From Entoloma clypeatum (lineage: Eukaryota; Basidiomycota; Agaricomycetes; Agaricales; Entolomataceae), in contig OY751488.1 in assembly GCA_963565915.1 (NCBI GenBank), positions 2,480,001 through 2,544,000 on the forward strand: a stretch of DNA of 64,000 nt, given 5' to 3'. Position numbers and translations under genes: made by a program. Positions within the stretch are counted from its first letter, which is position 1. Each line of letters begins with the position of its first letter. Shown piece after piece: positions 42,551 through 53,243 of this stretch. The notes beneath the pieces are model-generated. The model saw only the letters and a program-made list of their open reading frames with translations. It did no database searches and was not told where the DNA came from.

Positions 42551-45032
42551 TTACAGAGCAATCTGAGAACTATCTAACCCAAGGGCATGCAGGAAAAGAT
42601 TGACATTGGCCAATTTTGTCTGCCGCTCGTCTTCAGAGGCAACCCAACCCTTGTTCACACTCAGCACGTTTTCCAGGATTTTTTCGCGAAGCGCAGTGAC
42701 GAGGATTTGATGTTGCTCTGGGACAGCGTGCAGAGCAATGGCGGCAAGCAATTGCCATACTGGTTGATCCGCATGATCTGCAGGTTGACCATGGCCGGGT
42801 GGAATGTTAGCCGCAATTCGAGTCGATGGAAAAAGCGAGGGGAGATGGGGAGCAAGAAGTTGGAATAGATGATCGAACATAAGTTGCCTGGAATCATACA
42901 AGACTGAGTACAGGTCAGAAACCATGGACCGTGAAGAGCTGACCATTGTTGAGCCTCTGCAGTGGTGGGAGTTTCCGAAAGTTCGACACCACTCGCTAAG
43001 GCCTGCTTCATCACTTCAACCCTACTGAGGAACAACGTCAAGAGAGCAATTCCAGCCTGCGGGAGGCTATTAGCATACGACTCTGCACATACGACACAGG
43101 ATATACATACTCCTGATTGTGCCACTTCAACAACGTTAGTCCGGTCCAATAAAAGGCCGAGAAGACCTGTGACGAGTCGAAGATCTGCTCTTGCTACAAC
43201 AGGCAATATACTGTGCAAGACGCCCATTAAGAAAGCTTCCGTTTGTCGTTCTACATCGGCGCGCTCCGTCGATTCTATGATGGTATCAAGCAAAGGAGCC
43301 TGTCGCACAACATCCAATTGGTCAAAGCATGCAACGAGAAGGGTTAACAGGGTGAACAACTGTGCATGGCTGAGGTGACGAGTAACTCTCGGCAAGATTT
43401 TTTTGCCTTTGCTAGGAATGAGGAGGGAAATGAAGGGATGAGGATTGCTGGTCCCAAGCGGCACCATAACATTCAATGCAACCCAGAGTTGATCAACGGC
43501 CTGATCGTACTCCGTTGCCCTGTGAGATTTGATCATCAATATGCAAGTGAACCAAAGTGGTATTTGGACTTGCCATTGTGCGGCGTATTCGTCGGTATCC
43601 TCCGAGGTGGGCTCATTTCTTTTAAGGGTTTCCATGTTGAGCACAAGGTCGTAAAGGTTTTCTACTGCTACCAGGACTTCCCTATGAGAGAGGGGTTCCT
43701 TGCGGACGAGGTTATCGGTCTGTGTAGGATGGGTCAAGGTTAGGCGTGGAGATTGAATGGAGATATACAAGTGCCTCACATCTCCCGCATCGCCAAGGGC
43801 TTCACGGCCTAGCTTTGCCGCTTCTTTGGCCGCCCCTTCGTTGGATTTCTGTACCGAGTGTGCAGATGCCATCATGGGTGATATGCTAGAACTTGAAGAG
43901 TCGACCTGGAGAAGCTGGCGTGGTGCGGCCTTGTAACTCCTGCCAGATGTTTTCCCCAGAGCCCCTTGCAAGCTATGTACAGCTGTTCAGGATTGAGAAT
44001 CAGAAAGGGTAAGAGAGCATGGTAAAATAAATACACTCACAATGAAGACCTTTCTCCTCCTCCCTCCTCCTAGCATTAGTAACAATCCGTTCAACCTGTT
44101 GCTCCATGCGTAACATGGCATAAGGACGTCGGCTTCCTCCTTTCTGGCCGAGTCCAAGTGCTATACCGCCACCCGAGTTGAACTTGAGCACGCGATCATC
44201 TTGTGAATGAATTCCCATGCGCGACTGCAAAATAGCACCGTATACTTGAGCGTAAAAATCATCAGCATAAGGAGCTTGCGTCACGAGTTGCGAGACTTGA
44301 ATTCTGGTGATGAAGTCCTTATCCGATTGCGTCATGAGATCATTATACCTAGCCTTTGCATATGTGAGGAGGTGCGCCGGACAAAATAATATTGAGAATT
44401 ACCATGTGGGCAATCTTGGCAGCTTTTTTACGCCGTTTCTCCTCCATTCTCTCGGCTTCGACGATTTTACGCATTGCCTCATGTCTAAGTGCTTCTTGTT
44501 CAGCCTGAGAATGGGTGCCTCTCATTTCCCTGATGAATTCTGCCTGCGCTAACTCCGACAGAAGTCGTTGTTGTTGGACATTGTGAGGCAGATAACCCGC
44601 GTTATCCTGGAGCGAACCTGAGAGATGTAAATTGTTCTGGACAGCCGGAGATCGAGAGTGCTGCCGGCGTTGCTGTTCATGAAGATGGGCTGTATGAAGC
44701 TCAACAGGAGTGGGACCTGACGGCTGACGGCGATGAGCAAAGTGATTCGGACTATTACTCTGCTGTAAAGTCGCGCGGGCCCTTATCTGGCGTTCCAACT
44801 CTTCATACCGAAGCTGCTCTTGAAGTTCCTGGAGGCGTTGCTCTGCTTCGATTTCTTGAAGAGTCCTGATACGATTGGTATTTTGTGGCTGAACATGCAG
44901 ACTTATTGGGGACGATTCGCTGGGGGGATAAATAGACAATTTCGACGGAGCGAGTGAGGCATAGTGCAGGTCGTTTGTAGCGGGGCGCAGGTCGTTTGTA
45001 AAAGAAGGCTGTGTGGTGGTGTGGACATGCAT
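42551..45032 (-). CDS. PAT1: Pat1, mRNA decapping activator (N-terminus apparently short)
   Basis: Exons 45032-44403, 44353-44041, 43982-42944 and 42887-42551; introns of 49, 58 and 56 bp restore one frame of 772 aa ending LDSSQIAL. Pat1 bridges deadenylated mRNA, Lsm1-7 and the decapping enzyme in P-bodies. Supporting motifs are RTLQEIEAE, a Gln/Arg coiled coil, MARYNDLMTQSDKDFITRIQ followed by YADDFYAQVYG, and PFISLLIPSKGKKILPRVTR in the C-terminal helical-repeat domain. The first intron is phase 0 after KIAHM. The frame upstream of the ATG is closed two codons away, and only 130 bp separate it from the caspase-like gene. I see no typical Pat1 N-terminal acidic Dhh1-binding segment, so either an upstream exon is unrecognised or the gene is 5'-truncated. 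Confidence 0.85.
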
Positions 45033-45162
45033 CTTTTAGCGGTGGTGTTGCTTGTGCTTGTGCTCCTCCCTGCTGTCTGCAAGGTTGACTCAGATATTTC
45101 ATTCAAACATGCATGATTAAGACAAAGAAACCCATTCTTGTAGTGCAGGTATTCAGATATAC

Positions 45163-47120
45163 TCAACATATTGCCTCCTTCTGTGTCCTGGCTCCCACCT
45201 TCTGCACGAGAATGTCCCACTCCAAGCATGAGATCACAGGCCGTCCGGCGGCAATCCATTTCTCTGCAAGCCACTGTGCACAGCTCCTGTCCATGATGGT
45301 CCGCATGCTAAATGAGATGATCAGTTAATGACCATTTTGAATTGATATGAGAGATTATACAACATACGCATGAAAATGGTGTTCTGCGAGATAAAGTGGA
45401 ATTTCGTTTACCCTGAAGCCTTGATTGACCATATTGTACACCTCCCAGTTGCCCGGTATCATTCTTGCAATGAAGGGAAATATCACCCCATCATACCACC
45501 CCAACTCCTTCGCAATCTGTTGGACTGCAACAGCCTGGACATGCCGCGACTGAAGCACATAAAGCAATGTACCACTTCCTGTCTTGTACTTTTCGAAGGG
45601 TGATTCGTGAGACTCTGGGTTGGCAAGATGTTGAAGGAGTTCTCGGCAGAGCATGGCATCAAATGCCTCGGGTGTGTGAGGAGGATGTGCTATCTCTAAG
45701 ATCTTGGTTGCCAAGTGTACGAGCATGGGATTAAAGATGCAGGTTGGTGACACAGAAGCTGACTCGGGCCCTCCTTGCATGGTTTCATGAGGATGCACCA
45801 TTTCGTTGTAGGAGACCGCAAAACCTGGAAATTCAGGCTTTAGGCTGATGCGTCGAATGGTCTCACCTGAGAGTTCAAGAGGGAGAAGGTCACTCCACAA
45901 CACTGTAGACTGAGGATAAAAGTGGAATGTGTTGATTGGATTTTCCACCAAAAATCGCTGTGCATCAACCATGTGACGAATGAATTCATTGAATGTGATG
46001 GCAGGTGGCTGTGAGATTGAGATTGATGTCATGGAGGGGCTAAGCGAGTGTAGAGGAGATAGTGGCAATGGGACTGGCTCGCCTGGAGGGGTGTTGAGGG
46101 GCCGTGGCTCTGCTCTTGCTGATGGGAATTGCAGCCCATGTTGACGGGCAACCTCTCCAAATAAACATGCAACAAAAGACGAACCCCGAATATACCCAGA
46201 ATGAGATTGTGATAACGAGTCTGACTCCTGGTCGGTATCTGTCGCACAGAAAAGCGACCATCGTGTACTCTGGAGGTGACCAGATTGACAGGAGTTGGAA
46301 ATAAGCAGGAGGTCGCCACGGCACCCCTTAAGTGTTGTCTCCAAGTCCTTTTTGGTGAGGGTGGCTTCATATGTTGCTTCGTCAGATTGGGTAGTGATGT
46401 GCAATTGGAAGCCATCGCTTCCAAAGGATCCATGGCCAGTGAGGACAATAATGAGTTTATCACCGGGTTCGACTTGGTTTGACATCTTGGCAAGGGAGAG
46501 CATACAATGTGTTTTGAAGTCGACTGCAGAGATTGAGGCATTGATGTCCTCCTCAAAAGGTGTTGGGAGAGGCAGGACCAAGCGATCACAGCCAGCATCG
46601 CCAAATATTACAGAACCATTTGGAAACAATTTGCTGATAGGGCGGACTGAATGCCATTGAGACTGCTCCACAGAGTATCCGCGCAAAGTGTTTGAGAGTA
46701 GGGACGCCAATGCGCCATAATCAGACACCATCCAACCCGAGTTTCTTGAATCTAATGGGCCGCCAATTCCCAATATACCAAAGACAAAAATTCGAGATTG
46801 ACGTTGTACGGGGGGAGGGATAGGAGTTTCTGTTTTTTTAGGGAATATGTTGGTAATTGATCTCCGCATTCGAGCCAGGCGATGTGCCGTGTTATTGGCT
46901 GACTCAGAGGGTTTCTCGTGAGGTGAATGTCTAATAGTACTGTATAAAATGGTTAATGACTTCCAAGTATATTGATAAAATAAAACATTGCATACAGCTT
47001 TCCAAACATTCTCTTGAGCGAGCATGCAGCACGCTTGCCAAGGCTGGGGCTGGGGAAAAATAATGGTGATCAATAATTTGCATTTAGAGTGGAGAGGGGA
47101 ACATACCGTGAGGTCGACAT
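45163..47120 (-). CDS. Caspase-like (metacaspase-related) cysteine peptidase domain protein
   Basis: Exons 47120-47107, 47049-46996, 46939-45368 and 45307-45163; introns of 57, 56 and 60 bp. Total 594 aa. The tiny first exon (ATG plus 11 bases) was chosen because it alone keeps frame through both GTATG donors. The caspase-like fold is indicated by IFVFGILGIGG, KLIIVLTGHGSFG (catalytic His about 188), GDLLLISNSCQSGH (catalytic Cys about 237) and SGYIRGSSFVACL. The second half is an uncharacterised C-terminal region with TFHFYPQSTVLW and LLYVLQSRHVQAVAVQQIA. Such proteins are common and multicopy in Agaricomycetes, with proposed roles in non-self or cell death; that is inference here. The last exon ends 130 bp before PAT1. 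Confidence 0.75.
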
Positions 47121-47957
47121 TCTCTTTCTGCGATATGGTTGAAAATAGGAGTTCAAGCGTCCAAAGGTCATGTGTCCGCAACGCCTTACACGCAACAATA
47201 GACGTAATTCATATTGTTACAGTCGCCAACCAGTGGTGAGAAGATCCTACATGAAGCACCATTCCCTCTGCATACCCTCGTCGAGCAGCAGTGGCACCCT
47301 GAACATGCCCACCGCCCAGCAGCCCTGCTCGCGATGTCTGCATATTAACTTCACCACGAACTGTTAACCCTATTACTCACAGATAGACTTATTACTCCAT
47401 CACACATCACACATCGAATCCAAGTACTCGACACCTCAGATGCAGATGAACCGTTCCGCGAACAACCGGAAGGAAAACAAAAACGCACGACGACGCACGA
47501 CGACGCACGCTGAACCCAAGGATGAATTCTCCGTCAAAAAAGATGTAAAATCAAAACCGAGTCCGGCAAGGAAGCCATGAACATTTAACCCGCTTTCTCG
47601 GAATGGCAGCTACTGTACTCCTGCAACTGAATAGCGGAAACCAGCTCGTCACTGCATACCCCTACATCATCGTCTACCTCCATTGCACTTTCTCTCTATC
47701 TCTCACTTTTCTCCCTCTGTTTCCATAGTAAACCGTTCCTTACCTGACTGCTTTATCGCATCTCTCCTCAAGCGGTCGACCGATGATATCGAGCTCTAAA
47801 CCACCCAAAAATACAACAATCGGTTACTTCTCCGACATCGAATCGTGCATGAATAAGCTTATCGCCAGCAAGTGCGGCCTCGATGCCGTCTAGGCAGTGT
47901 TTTACAATGGGCACGCCGCCACCACTATCTTATCCTATTTCCAGGCACCCAGTCTCA
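47121..47957. other. Intergenic region upstream of the caspase-like gene
   Basis: No confident gene. A short open stretch on the plus strand (from 47788, reading MISSSKPPKNTTIGYFSDIE) meets a stop at about 47893 and then stays open into the duplicated fragment. I do not recognise it. Confidence 0.35.
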
Positions 47958-48477
47958 TCGAGGCTTCCACGTTTCAAGAGCAAACACCGTTTCTTGTATA
48001 CTACCTTCGGATGGCCCCCAACCAGCGTCTTATTTGTACCTGCCTTTTGTTATATCGACATCTCTCCTTCGCAAAAATCTCCCGCCAAACCTAAACGCGA
48101 CACTTTGGCCTGATTTCGGGAAGCGTATATCTGATCATCGCGGCGATGGACTGGGAGGCATCTTGATATCCAGTGCAACGGCAGTGACCAACTGGTGCTT
48201 TGGTACGGATCGTAAGGATGTTCCAGGTGTCTTGCAACGTCCTGCCGAACTTGACCTTCCCCGGCCTTCAAGCGACAGCACGCAATATGCTTATCATTCT
48301 AATGAATCTATCGATCCTCTTCCGGACCCTGGGATTTTCGGCATTCTAATCCCCACACTAGACGATTTCTACCTGCTTAATCCGCTCGCTTGCATGTTAT
48401 ATACCGCGGGACATGTTGTCTCAATCTTCATCTATCATGAGTCTGGCCCATCTAACAGTATGCCTGGCTATCAGGTT
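47958..48477 (+). pseudogene. Duplicated internal fragment of the glycosyltransferase-like gene
   Basis: 520 bp matching 40497-41016 with about three substitutions by eye (AAAC-G/A-CCGTT, CCC-G/A-ACC, TATGC-T/C-TGG). The reading frame is preserved throughout and flanked on both sides by unrelated sequence, giving a chimeric 245-codon ORF (47872-48609). It lacks start region, membrane anchor, the acidic EDD motif and the original introns, so it is a gene fragment. No poly(A) or terminal repeats mark the mechanism. Confidence 0.92.
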
Positions 48478-48679
48478 GTCATAGTACACAATACGAGAAA
48501 TCAGATGCGAAAAACGATGTTCTTGTCATATTTTTCATGCGACGAGAACATAATAATAATGATAAGACATCGAATGGATGCCCCCGCGGCTCCCACCTCC
48601 CGCACGTAGTTCCTTTCTCGCCTCTCGCCTCTCGCCTCTCACGCCCTTGGACCCCTCCCTTCTCGATGTACCTGCGCGT

Positions 48680-49610
48680 CGTGCATCGCCTCTCGCACAT
48701 ACATGTCTGTTCAGCCCGTGGTGCTCTTGTGTCCCTTGGTGATCCCCCAGCCTCGTGTCTCTCCTCGCGCGTGGCCATTACCGGTGGGCGTCGCCTCTCG
48801 TGCACACGTGTCCGTTCAGCCGTGCTGGTTAGCGGGCTGCGTCCCTTGGTGATCCCGCAGCCCCCTTGTGTCCCCCTCCCGTGTCGTGGACCGGTGGGCG
48901 TCGCCTCTCACGCACGCGTGTCTGTTCAGCCGTGCAGGTCTGTTGGGCATGGGCTGGTGACTGGTCTGTTGATGGGGTTGTCAGTGGGGTGGTTTCATAA
49001 CATGGCGTGGCGCTGGACTTACCGAGGTGTGTGCTGGGCTCGGTGTGCTGGGCTACATGATTGTTGTGGAAGTGGGAGGTTGTGGGGAAAGTAAAGTGAG
49101 GATAGGAGGGACAAATCGCCAAGTCAACTCACAGGCACGTGAGTCAGGCTCGGGCCCCGGCCCCGGCAACTTCCGAAGATTGAACAACAGTCGAAGTGCC
49201 TTCACCGCCTCTTCTTTCCCCTCCCCACCATGTCCTCCTCCCCTCCTTGCACCACCTTCCCCACAATCCCTCCCCACAAACAACGACCAAGCACAGCACA
49301 CACCTCGGTAAGCCCCCACACCATGCCATGTTACGAAACCACCTCCCCACTGACAACCTCATTAACAGACCAGCCCATGCCCTCAGCCGACCCCGGTAAG
49401 CCCCACTATCACGCTACGACATGACAACCTGCTAACCACCTCGTCAACAGATCAGGACGGCTGAACGGACACGCGTGCTTGAGAGGTGACGCCCATGGAG
49501 AGGGACACGAGGGTTGGGGGATCACCAAAGGGACGCAAGATCACCACGGCTCAACAGACACGCATCTGCGAGAGGCGACACGTGAGGGTGAGGGACGCGT
49601 GTACGTGCAT
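48680..49610. repeat. Inverted and tandem array of exon-like modules
   Basis: A GC-rich module (GCGTCGCCTCTCNCNCANNC, then GTGTCCGTTCAGCC) occurs three times on plus (about 48680, 48785, 48895) and twice on minus (about 49465, 49553). Around it longer arms, 48886-49040 and 49285-49500, are inverted copies separated by ~245 bp. In the right arm GTAAGCC...CTGACAACCTCATTAACAG and GTAAGCC...GCTAACCACCTCGTCAACAG look like consecutive introns with branch points; the left arm carries the matching intron on the other strand. No long protein results. Confidence 0.55.
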
Positions 49611-49639
49611 GTTAAGGCGAAACAGGTTTCCATGGTAAG

Positions 49640-50121
49640 CACCCTATCTGTTCGCGTCCTCTCATATAATCAAATTCCATCTATAGCTGCGTCTACGAAT
49701 CGATTAAGGCCTCTGTGATATCCTATCACACGAAGTAGGTAATTTTGTCATACCTGCATTTATATCCCGATATCATTGTTGTAGGCATGATCACATACAT
49801 ATGGATGATTCCCTGGCTTGTGTGTATAAATCCATAATTTTGTCATCGTAGTTGATACACATACTAATCAATCATTCTCTTTCCGATGTACCACAATTGC
49901 AAGCCTGAAAAAAAGCTGAACTAATGTCTTCTATAAGTTGTGAACATCTTCTACAAGCTGTTTTAAGATGCTCAATAAGATGCATGAACATCTTATATAA
50001 GATAGGTACATAGCTTATAAAAGATGCTGCATCTTTGAGCATCTTTAGCATCTTGTACAAGATGCTAAAAGATGCTAAAAGATGAATGTGCCAAATTGCT
50101 GATGTAGAGATTGGTCGAGAC
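49640..50121. other. AT-rich spacer with AAGATGC palindromes
   Basis: No gene. The stretch 49930-50090 repeats AGATGC/GCATCT in both orientations and can fold into several small hairpins. It is the left flank of E2. Confidence 0.5.
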
Positions 50122-50656
50122 TGTAAGGGCAACCACTTTTCACTTTTCCTTTCCTTTCTATTCCACCATCTCCGACATCCTCCGATCGTATCCGCTGCCT
50201 CCGACATCTTATCCACCTCTCCGCATCCGACGACTCCGCGCCCATCCGCTGCTCTGCATGTCGGATCGCAGGTACTATCATTCATCTTGTTTCCATTCAT
50301 CCCCCATCCCTACTCCCGATCATTACTCATCATTCATACGTCTTGTTTTATCTTTTATTTCATATCTCATTTTACTATTTATCTAACTAGCTTGCAGGGG
50401 AATCCTTAGAACTTTCCCTTTGGATCTCCCTTGCAAGGTACATCAGCAAATCAGACATGTGCTATGGCTGCTATGGGCACTATAGGGCACTACATTCTCA
50501 GGGATGTATGCTACAGAGCACTATGTAGCACTCTGTAGCACATGTCTGATTTGCTGATGTATGTGTTGTATTAGTTATCCGACTGCCCAATCTAAACTTT
50601 GGATCTCCCTTGCAAGTATCTGAGTTCGAGTCTTGGATCGTAAGGTCGCCCTTACA
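50122..50656 (+). repeat. 5' LTR of element E2
   Basis: 535 bp, TGTAAGGGC...GCCCTTACA, enlarged by a 119-bp MITE (50441-50559). AGAACTTTC at 50408-50416 is the proposed transcript start, ~30 bp after an AT-rich TATTTATCT. Confidence 0.9.
50441..50559 (+). mobile_element. 119-bp MITE, copy 1
   Basis: Perfect 24-bp inverted ends beginning CATCAGCAAATCAGACATGT, TA duplicated on both sides (50439-50440, 50560-50561). The uninterrupted LTR at 61904 reads straight through AAGGTATGTG, which defines the insertion exactly. Identical to the reverse complement of 62387-62505. Confidence 0.93.
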
Positions 50657-50659
50657 GTA

Positions 50660-50668
50660 GAAAGTTCT
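50660..50668 (+). promoter_or_regulatory. Self-primer binding site of element E2
   Basis: GAAAGTTCT, three bases inside the LTR, is the exact complement of AGAACTTTC in the LTR (50408-50416). In the 3' LTR the match extends to 10 bases (AGAACTTTCT). Same layout as F and T1. Confidence 0.65.
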
Positions 50669-50817
50669 CATCTAATTGGACCGGGTCCGATTGCATCGTT
50701 GTCACGATTCCGCGCTTTGGAGTAGCTTCGTCCGCGTCTGACTCCGATACATCTCACACCCCTTCCAGTTCTTCTAATTACCTCTCTGTAACTGGTGATT
50801 CTGCTCCGTGCATAGTA

Positions 50818-51214
50818 ATGGACGACCCCAATCGCCTTGAACAGCTCGAGCACGAGTTCCAGGAACAACGTCAAACTCTCACTGATATCTCGACTCAACT
50901 TGACCAACTCCTCCTCGCCTTCAACGCAGTTGCTGCCCCAGCTCCGCCACCTATCCCACCTGCTCCCGCACCCGCTATTATACCCGCTCCGCTCGCTCCG
51001 GCCATTCCGGGCGTGCATTGAGCAAAACCCGCCAATCTGTCAGACTTCAACGAATCACACGCAAATGGCTGGACCTTTCTAAACTCCTGTGAATTGTTTA
51101 TGGGGCTGGCTCCGGAACAGTTCGCAGACGACCACGCCAAAATTTATTGGGCCTTATCTTTCATGAAGAGTGGATGCGCAGATCGCATTATCCAACAGGA
51201 GCGGAGGACCGGTG
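50818..51214 (+). pseudogene. gag: Element E2 gag, 5' part
   Basis: ATG at 50818 gives a coiled-coil start (DDPNRLEQLEHEFQEQRQ), a Pro/Ala-rich linker, TGA at 51019-51021 (Arg expected), then capsid (GWTFLNSCELFMGLAPEQF, YWALSFMKSGCADRI). T1 interrupts at QQERRTG. The frame resumes at 57783 as APPYRTWVDF. Confidence 0.85.
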
Positions 51215-51582
51215 TGTTACGGACTAACGACTACGGACGTATATGCTTACTTTTTCACTTTTACTCATCGGCCCCCGCTTACACATATCGTATTATACTT
51301 TATTTCCTTTAGTATACTTCGCTCCCGCGCTGACTCGCTTTCCGCAGCTGTCTGACTCATTCCGCAGTCGTCTTACTCAGACGCACTGCCTTCCGCAGTT
51401 ATCTTACTCAGATACACTGCCTTGCGCAGCACTGACTCATATGCTATCGCCTATAGTCAGTACCTATATAAACCCTTTGTACTATAGCTAGATTCCTTAG
51501 ATTTAGCAATCACATTGCTCTTCGCCTTTCCATCTTCCTGCATACTCTGCCCGAACCTTGGAACGGTTTGTTACGCATAACA
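51215..51582 (+). repeat. 5' LTR of element T1
   Basis: 368 bp, TGTTACGG to ACGCATAACA. TATATAAA at 51465-51472; proposed start AGATTTAGCAA at 51499-51509, 34 bases on. Short tandem TTCCGCAG/CTTACTCAGA units lie in U3. Confidence 0.95.
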
Positions 51583-51584
51583 AG

Positions 51585-51595
51585 TTGCTAAATCT
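51585..51595 (+). promoter_or_regulatory. Self-primer binding site of element T1
   Basis: TTGCTAAATCT, two bases inside the LTR, is the perfect 11-base complement of AGATTTAGCAA (51499-51509). In Tf1 the first 11 bases of the transcript fold back on such a site and are cleaved to prime reverse transcription. Confidence 0.8.
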
Positions 51596-52371
51596 CGTTA
51601 GGTTCGCCCAGAGCGAAGAGAGCAACTACCAGACGAGTCAAGACGTCGCGCTTCTTTGAAGACTTCACCAGTAACCCATTCAGCACGCCAGAAGCCCGAC
51701 AGGAGGAGCTAAGTCCTCGAGACAGTATCGATTTTACGCTTATCCAGCAGTACATCGAATCGGAGATCCATCGCATCCTACAGCAGGTGCTTGACGAAGA
51801 ACTAGACAACGACGAGCATCGCCCCCACGGCGAGATAGCAGAGAGCATCCATCTTGCTCGGCAACACCAGATCGCGCGTTACAACGCCCGACAGAACGAA
51901 CTCGAAAGCTTTCGCGTTCAAGAAGGACCTCAGACAGGTCGGATCACAGAGATCAGAGAGTTTATCGGTGTCCAGACAACCGTTATCAGAAGATTGATTA
52001 GGACGCTCACATCGAGACGTCCCAGAGCCACATCATCACGTCCTACTCGAAGCAGCAGATCTACGCCCACTTCACCATCGAAGAACAACAAACCGAGTAC
52101 AACCGTTGGGCACGAAACGAGAGACTTGACCCCTTCTCGCGACCAACAGACGCGCAGGAACAGAGATTCCTTAGAGATCTACAGAGGAAATACCCCGAAC
52201 GTTTTGCCACCGATTCCGCCGACGAGTCCCCTGACGAATTTACTTTTGACTCCGCGCAGTCAGATACCGAACAGACGCCTAGAACAGGGACTGATTTTCA
52301 ACCCCTACCTATATCCCGAACCCCATCTTCATCCCAACAATCCGACACCTCTCCTACTCCGCAGGTTCTAG
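51592..52371 (+). other. Leader coding frames upstream of T1 gag
   Basis: Frame 1 is open from 51592 to 52371 (FFEDFTSNPFSTPEARQEE, then a helical IQQYIESEIHRILQQVLDEE segment). From about 52002 the -1 frame looks more protein-like (QIYAHFTIEEQQTEYNRWAR, RFLRDLQRKYPERFA) and runs without a stop into the gag ATG at 52374. A -1 shift or one-base deletion near 52002 would make one Gag of about 550 aa. Otherwise these are remnants of a leader protein. No ATG precedes 51787. Confidence 0.5.
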
Positions 52372-52373
52372 AC

Positions 52374-53243
52374 ATGGCAGAAGCACCGACAGTACAAACA
52401 ATGGATACATCCAAGATCATCAAAGATCCTGGGATGTTCAAAGACAGACACACCTTCGACGAGTGGTGGAAAGCCACCAAATTATACATCAGGTTCCAGA
52501 AGGGACTGTCCGACGATCAGAAGATTCTTGCGGTGTTATCCCGCATGATGGAAGGGTCCGGTAAACACTGGGCCAGCAACAAATTAGACGACCTTGCCAC
52601 CGATGGCGAGAACATCACCTGGTTAGGATTCTCAGATGACATCGCTACGCGATTCTCTATTGCCAACAAGTCGGCAGCGGCCAAGGCGAAACTCGAAGTC
52701 CTGAAACAGGAGAAACGCACCATCGACGAATTCTTGGACGAATTCGAAGAGATCTTGAAGCTGTCAAACCTTGGCGAAGAAACTGGGAAATACATCCTGG
52801 AAAAGAACGTCAACCGCAAAATTTCTGAACAAGTGGCTAGCGATGGCAAGACGTACACTGATTACGCAAAGGAGATCCGAAACAAAGGACGACAGATGGA
52901 GGGACATGCATTAGTCATCCGAGGGGGTGGCGACACACGCACCGGATCGGGTACCACTTATGGTGGTCAAGGCAAAGCCATGGAGATCGACAAAGCAGGA
53001 GTAGCCCGTTGCTACAACTGTCAGCGCTTTGGTCACCTTGCCAAAGACTGCAAAGCCCCAAAGAAGAAAGATGGTCGTAAGTGTTTCAACTGCGACCAAG
53101 AAGGACATATTGCGCGCAACTGCCGCAAGCCGAAGAAGAACTCTGGAAAGATTAGGAAGGTGTCTGATGGAGATACCGATGATGACGATGAAACCATCAC
53201 CATAGAGACCGATGAGAAGGATTTTCCCGAAGGGTCCGATTAA
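52374..53243 (+). CDS. gag: Element T1 Gag
   Basis: 289 aa from the first ATG. Capsid-like helical domain ([55 protein letters not shown]) and two zinc knuckles, [14 protein letters not shown] and [14 protein letters not shown], then a basic and finally Asp/Glu-rich tail. Uninterrupted. The frame is open upstream for another 370 bases, so the true start may be earlier. Stop TAA at 53241-53243. Confidence 0.92.
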   Translation: MAEAPTVQTMDTSKIIKDPGMFKDRHTFDEWWKATKLYIRFQKGLSDDQKILAVLSRMMEGSGKHWASNKLDDLATDGENITWLGFSDDIATRFSIANKSAAAKAKLEVLKQEKRTIDEFLDEFEEILKLSNLGEETGKYILEKNVNRKISEQVASDGKTYTDYAKEIRNKGRQMEGHALVIRGGGDTRTGSGTTYGGQGKAMEIDKAGVARCYNCQRFGHLAKDCKAPKKKDGRKCFNCDQEGHIARNCRKPKKNSGKIRKVSDGDTDDDDETITIETDEKDFPEGSD

